DNA of 64,000 nt, taken from NCBI GenBank assembly GCA_019614645.1, contig JABWDB010000004.1, positions 558,001 to 622,000 of the forward strand, read 5' to 3'. The notes beneath the pieces were generated by a model. That model had not been told where the DNA came from. It ran no database searches and saw only the letters and a list, made by a program, of their open reading frames with translations. Source of the stretch: Stratiolaelaps scimitus (taxonomy: Eukaryota; Arthropoda; Arachnida; Mesostigmata; Laelapidae). Shown one piece after another: positions 63,725-64,000 of this stretch. The translations under genes were made by a program, and so were the position numbers. How positions within the stretch are numbered: position 1 is the stretch's first letter; every line of letters starts with the position of its first letter.

Positions 63725-64000
63725 GGGCGGCAAGCGTCAAGGATCAACGGACAGTTACACAACGTCGTCCACTCCCCATTCTGACTCGCCGTCGGACTGC
63801 GTCTACAACTATGCTGAGTGTGGCAGCGCGACGTTGAGCAGTCGCGATACTCGAGCGTCATCGCTGTCCCTCTCATCGTCGACGACGCGGCACTCGTCCG
63901 AGGACGAAGAACTGCTTCTAGCCTCATCTGGAATCATTGACGCTGGTCATCACCGGCCATCTCATGGGCATCTTACCGGTGCCGTTCACACGACGAACGC
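63725..64000 (+). CDS. Coding exon 4 of the unidentified Ser-rich protein, running off the window
   Basis: The acceptor is cctgaatctcaaacag. One base completes an Arg codon begun in the previous exon, and the frame then stays open to the last base of the window. It reads GGKRQGSTDSYTTSSTPHSD and continues through a Ser/Thr-dense tract (SSLSLSSSTTRHSSEDEELL) into a Gly/His-richer segment. A Ser-Pro site (HSDSPSD) and an acidic SEDEE cluster suggest heavy phosphorylation, for example by proline-directed kinases and CK2. These are inferences from short motifs. No membrane segment, signal peptide or enzyme domain is visible. The remainder of the protein, probably including any folded domain, lies beyond 64000. 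Confidence 0.82.

Overview
This window looks like nuclear DNA from a gene-sparse metazoan genome, most likely an arthropod. The evidence is composition and architecture only. There are no long prokaryote-style ORFs and no operons. There are dozens of (AT)n, (CT)n and trinucleotide microsatellites, RNA polymerase III-type SINE remnants with A/B boxes, and GT-AG split exons with introns from about 0.5 to 5 kb. No ribosomal RNA, intact tRNA, CRISPR array or intact transposase or reverse transcriptase gene was recognised. A finer placement such as mite or tick would be a guess.

The one well-supported gene lies at the right edge on the + strand. Four exons (57201-57331, 62248-62504, 62966-63110 and 63725 to the window end) have good splice signals, and all three junctions agree in phase (2/2, 1/1, 2/2). 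Together they read as one open frame of about 269 residues. The product is hydrophilic and of low complexity: an acidic stretch, a basic Arg/Lys patch with a basophilic-kinase-type RRRQS site, proline-directed Ser-Pro sites, a short Pro run and a long Ser/Thr-rich tail. It looks like the disordered regulatory part of a larger signalling or scaffold protein. I do not recognise the family, and both ends of the gene lie outside what I could assign.

The rest (1-57200) is mostly intergenic or long-intron DNA. It includes several tRNA-derived SINE copies from at least two families whose tails recur in the window. It also includes a TIR-bounded element of about 180 bp that encloses a tRNA-like head (11443-11623), a near-perfect palindrome with an AT-repeat core (54623-54716), a decayed coding sequence of unknown identity (54836-55376), and several GC-rich blocks with CAG/CAA, CCG or GTT runs (about 31.7-32.4, 36.2-37.1, 38.9-40.1 and 51.4-52.8 kb). 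Those blocks could be 5' exons or regulatory DNA. A few other short ORFs are flanked by plausible splice signals and are listed as candidates only.
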